This document shows, one piece after another, positions 61,370 to 64,000 of a stretch of 64,000 nt of DNA; the stretch's first letter is position 1; every line of letters begins with the position of its first letter. Origin of the DNA: Gautieria morchelliformis (lineage: Eukaryota > Basidiomycota > Agaricomycetes > Gomphales > Gomphaceae); the NCBI GenBank assembly GCA_015179125.1, contig WHVA01000025.1, positions 62,001 through 126,000 of the forward strand, in the 5' to 3' direction. A program made the translations under genes and the position numbers. Below the pieces are notes generated by a model that saw only the letters and a list, made by a program, of their open reading frames with translations, ran no database searches and was not told the DNA's origin.

Positions 61370-62099
61370 AGCACAGATGCACACCGTTCCCAGACGTCTG
61401 CTTGCAGTCTTCCACGCTCTTTAGCACACGCTCACCCGTCCTAGAGGCCCCGAGTAGCTGGCCGATCCAGGTGAGTGTTGATTGATGTCACGTCATGTTC
61501 ACTGACTTAGGCAGCAGGTCACTGGTGACTGCCGCCTTTGCCTCCTTTCAGCTCCCGGCGCACTGTCGCGGTACTGAAGCAGCCTGGTATGTGGTTCATG
61601 GATTCAATCACAGTTTTTCAGTGATTTTTACCTTAGGTTTCATCGCTATTCTGCCGCTCCACTGAAGCACCCTGGTATGTGTTTCACAGATTGGAAAGCG
61701 GTATTTCAGTGATTTTCACCTTATGTTTCATCCATACTTTCCGTTGTATATATTGATTTATGACTTGAAATAATGAGGCATTCAGTTGCTGCATCTCTGA
61801 ACTGTGGTAATAGAACCACGGGATCGTAAGTGACTATCTCATGGGAACCCAGTGGTAGTCGACTCGAAATGCCTGGGTCAATCCATTGGTCTTCCATTGT
61901 AGGATCCCTGAATACCCATGAGTCAACCCCTGAAACCAACTCATTGAAACGAAACTTGTTCCACTGAAATTGATTCATTGAATTTTCAACGGGTTCTATT
62001 GGTATTTACACTAGCTATAATAGTTTATATACTGAATGCTCAGTGGGTCCACCCAATATGATTCATTGGGTTGACTACCCACAGTGTGACAGCGCCGGT
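61370..62099. repeat. Intergenic stretch with a roughly 90-bp tandem duplication
   Basis: ACTGAAGCAGCCTGGTATGTG at about 61574 recurs in modified form at 61663 (ACTGAAGCACCCTGGTATGTG), each followed by TTTCAGTGATTTT and CCTTA.GTTTCAT. A GTGAGT..CCTTTCAG pair (61471-61550) could be an old intron. No gene is recognised. Confidence 0.55.
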
Positions 62100-62259
62100 A
62101 CCAGCGCAAGCCTGCGCTGACAGTGATGTGCACCAGCGCAAGAGTGCGCTGACTGCGATGTGCACCGGCGCACGCATGCGCTGACAGCGCCGGGTACCAG
62201 CACACCCCTGCACTGACAGTGACGTGCACCAGCGCACGCTGCGCTGACAGCACCTATGG
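62100..62259. repeat. 32-bp tandem repeat of small hairpins (5 copies)
   Basis: Units start at 62100, 62132, 62164, 62196 and 62228, exactly 32 bp apart. Most contain CAGCGCA..TGCGCTG arms, so each unit can fold. The last unit is also the outer end of the large foldback. Confidence 0.92.
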
Positions 62260-63092
62260 CGGTCGGTGTGCACAAATATTATCCCGACTCTGCGCCAAAG
62301 GGAAAAATTCCCATTCGCGTGGCATTGCATTTTGCGCGCACGCGCAATTCACCGTAAAGTGTTCCCGTGCGCGCTGGTGCTTTCTGGCACAGTCACGTGA
62401 CCTGACCTCGTCTTACATCATGATTTTCTAGTCTTTGAAGGCAGGGAATTTTTTTTTTTTTTGGTTAGTATGATGGATGGGACCCTTATAAATGATTCTA
62501 GGTAGATTTTCTGGCCCTACATAAGATTCTGATCATCATTATTTTCAACATTCGTGTCATCGATCGGTTGTAACTGCGGAGGTCATGTGATGCGTCTACA
62601 ACCACCCATGTTGTGTAAGTATTTCCCACGCTGAGTTACATTGAAAGCCAAATTGATGTCCGAACAAACTCAACATGGGAAATACTTACACAACATGGGT
62701 GGTTGTAGATGCATCACATGACCTCCACAGTTCACTGCACCTCAGCCTGGGAAAGGGTGACTCATCCTGCGCAGTTACAACCGATCGACGACTCGAATGT
62801 TGAAAATAATGATGATCAGAACCCATCCATCATACTAGCCAAAAAAAATAAAATTCCATGCCTTCAAAGGCTAGCAAACCATGATTTAAGACGAGACCAG
62901 GTCACGTGACTGTGCCAGAAAGCACCAGCAACACTTTGCGGTGAATTGCGCGTGCGTGCAAAATGCAATGGCACGTGAACGGGAATTTTTCCCTTTGGCA
63001 TGGGCGCGGGATAATATTTGTGCAAACCGACCGCCATAAGCGCCGGGTACCAGCGACTGCGTGCGCTGGCAGCGCCGGTACCAGCGCACCAT
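62228..63092. mobile_element. Long foldback element (arms about 400 bp, 47-nt loop)
   Basis: Left arm 62228-62628 and right arm 62676-63092 are imperfect inverted copies. Examples: GCACAAATATTATCCCG near 62270 pairs with CGGGATAATATTTGTGC near 63010; CAGTCACGTGAC near 62390 with GTCACGTGACTG near 62900; and TACAACCACCCATGTTGTGT at 62597 with ACACAACATGGGTGGTTGTA near 62690. It has no coding. It contains unequal poly-T/A runs and GC-rich ends. A transcript through it would form a long double-stranded RNA. Confidence 0.8.
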
Positions 63093-63109
63093 CCAGCGCA
63101 TGGTCAACA

Positions 63110-63532
63110 CACTATTCCAATTTCTAGACAATTCCCCAACCCAGGAAATCCTCAGGAAATCTTTGAGATATTGTGAATTTCCTCCTCCTAGAAACTGAAT
63201 ATTTACTATAATTTCCAGAGTCAGGAAATCATAGAGAAATATAAAATTTTCACAAGATTTCCTGCCAAGATTTGCAGAATTTCCTAATATTTTCCTGTAC
63301 CAAAAACTCTGAGGAAATTTAGAATTTACTCATGATTTCTTTAAACAGGAAATCATGGTGGAACTGTCAGTTTCTGGACTCAGTTTCCTCACGATTTCCT
63401 GGACCATATTTTTACAATTTTTATACAATTTCCTCTAAATTTACCATCCTAGGAAACTCTCAAGAAACATGGAATTTCCATAGAATTTTCAAGGGGTTTC
63501 CTGACTTGAGAAATTTTGCCATGCCTCCAGTG
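63110..63532. mobile_element. CACTA-type MITE, copy 2 (probable; target duplication ACA)
   Basis: The right end, read inward on the minus strand, is CACTGGAGGCATGGCAAAAT, sharing CACTGGAGGCAT with MITE 1. The left end starts CACTATTCC at 63110. ACA flanks both (63107-63109 and 63533-63535). The interior is AT-rich and packed with GGAAAT/ATTTCC words in both orientations. The two ends are less alike than in MITE 1, hence the lower certainty. Confidence 0.6.
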
Positions 63533-64000
63533 ACAGGGACCATGTGTCATCAGCTCACAGACCAACCGGTAGAGGACAGGATGAGTCTCTGGATCAGGGA
63601 ACTCTGCCGAAATCATTGAATCCACCTCATGTGGATGTCTGATCCTGGAATCTCTTTCAAACCAGATAAGAATATGCATGTGTGGGAGTCCCCTTTTCTG
63701 GAATTCAATGGCGTGGACGCGAGCGACGGTTTCCCCAAAAATCTTTTCCTTGACGATCAAGTCAATGAGGTATTTCTTTTTGAGCTGGAACACCCGCGAC
63801 ACCAGGTCAGGCCTGTCCTGAGGAGATTGTCTGGGCAACAATGCATCCAATATCTCCTGCCAGTTGGGATTGGCAGTCATGGTAATAAAGAGATCAGCCA
63901 CACCATGCTTCCTTGAAATGGCCAGAGAGTTCTGCAGGTTTTCCTGCATGTCCCGTGTCCCCCCCTGAAATGTGGCAGGCAGAATGGATCTTGTGCCCAA
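63533..64000 (-). pseudogene. Helitron Rep (HUH) fragment running off the right edge
   Basis: Minus-strand frame open from the window edge to the MITE boundary: DLFITMTANPNWQEILDALL, VFQLKKKYLIDLIVKEKIFG, the HUH motif FQKRGLPHMHILIWF, and SAEFPDPETHPVLYRLVCEL followed by MTHGPC. This is the Helitron-like N domain and first Rep motif. The protein should continue past HGPC but is cut there by MITE 2 and the foldback. The start of the gene lies outside the window. It is a different lineage from 44257-48836 (HMH versus HLH, and different flanking residues). Confidence 0.8.

Noticed and set aside
62100-62259. Evenly spaced repeats considered as a CRISPR array
   Set aside because: Units are contiguous without unique spacers and the genome is eukaryotic; it is a minisatellite.
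62040-62330. 96-codon minus-strand frame with repeated Cys-Ala-Gly-Thr segments
   Set aside because: Produced by the 32-bp tandem hairpin repeats; the repeat is not a multiple of three and the frame has no other support.

Overview
The window looks like a repeat-rich chromosomal region of a basidiomycete fungus, probably an Agaricomycete. Three things point there: two copies of a FunK1-type fungal protein kinase gene with short GT-AG introns (46-97 nt), remnants of NACHT-WD40 (NLR-like) genes, and many Ty1/copia, Ty3/gypsy and Helitron elements. No bacterial-type operon, CRISPR array or rRNA is visible. Almost everything is mobile DNA inserted into other mobile DNA, with a few decayed cellular genes. 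All assignments come from reading motifs; no database search was possible.

Layout. 1-1935: minus-strand Ty3/gypsy element entering from the left edge (5' LTR 1523-1935, gag, protease), inserted into an older minus-strand gypsy (gag relic 1936-4836, LTR 5050-5602). 5603-24855: a plus-strand Ty1/copia element broken into at least four pieces (5603-6715, about 21840-22274, 23299-23425, 23827-24855) by nested insertions: a minus-strand copia (about 16012-21758), a chromodomain gypsy (7960-16011), a 1.0-kb unknown insertion and a CACTA-type MITE. 24856-28664: copia 3' LTR, a GC-rich palindromic satellite, gypsy leader fragments and a truncated minus-strand copia. 28665-31300 and 40380-42300: two decayed NACHT-WD40 relatives in opposite orientation. 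32896-33380: solo LTR, followed by an E2 ubiquitin-conjugating enzyme relic. 35789-39864: FunK1 kinase gene and a Rho-type GTPase gene. 44257-48836: Helitron Rep gene, interrupted by a solo LTR. 49050-54031: solo LTR containing an intact, very young copia element. 54292-55474: unknown intron-containing gene. 56085-60514: second copy of the FunK1-Rho segment, hit by two LTR insertions and by a reverse-transcriptase fragment. 61370-64000: tandem repeats, a long foldback hairpin, a second CACTA-type MITE and another Helitron Rep running off the right edge.

The most striking item is in the gypsy element 7960-16011. Between pol and the 3' LTR, on the opposite strand, lies an apparently spliced 399-residue gene with a coiled coil followed by a cysteine pattern that exactly fits a Gal4-type Zn2Cys6 cluster. 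The same element carries an 11-nt complementarity between its predicted transcript start and the site just after the 5' LTR (Tf1-like self-priming), a -1 slippery heptamer touching the gag stop codon, and a chromodomain. The left-edge gypsy independently shows both the self-priming complementarity and the slippery heptamer against the stop. Target-site duplications resolve eight insertions to the base, and the duplicated FunK1-Rho segment supplies empty sites for two of them.
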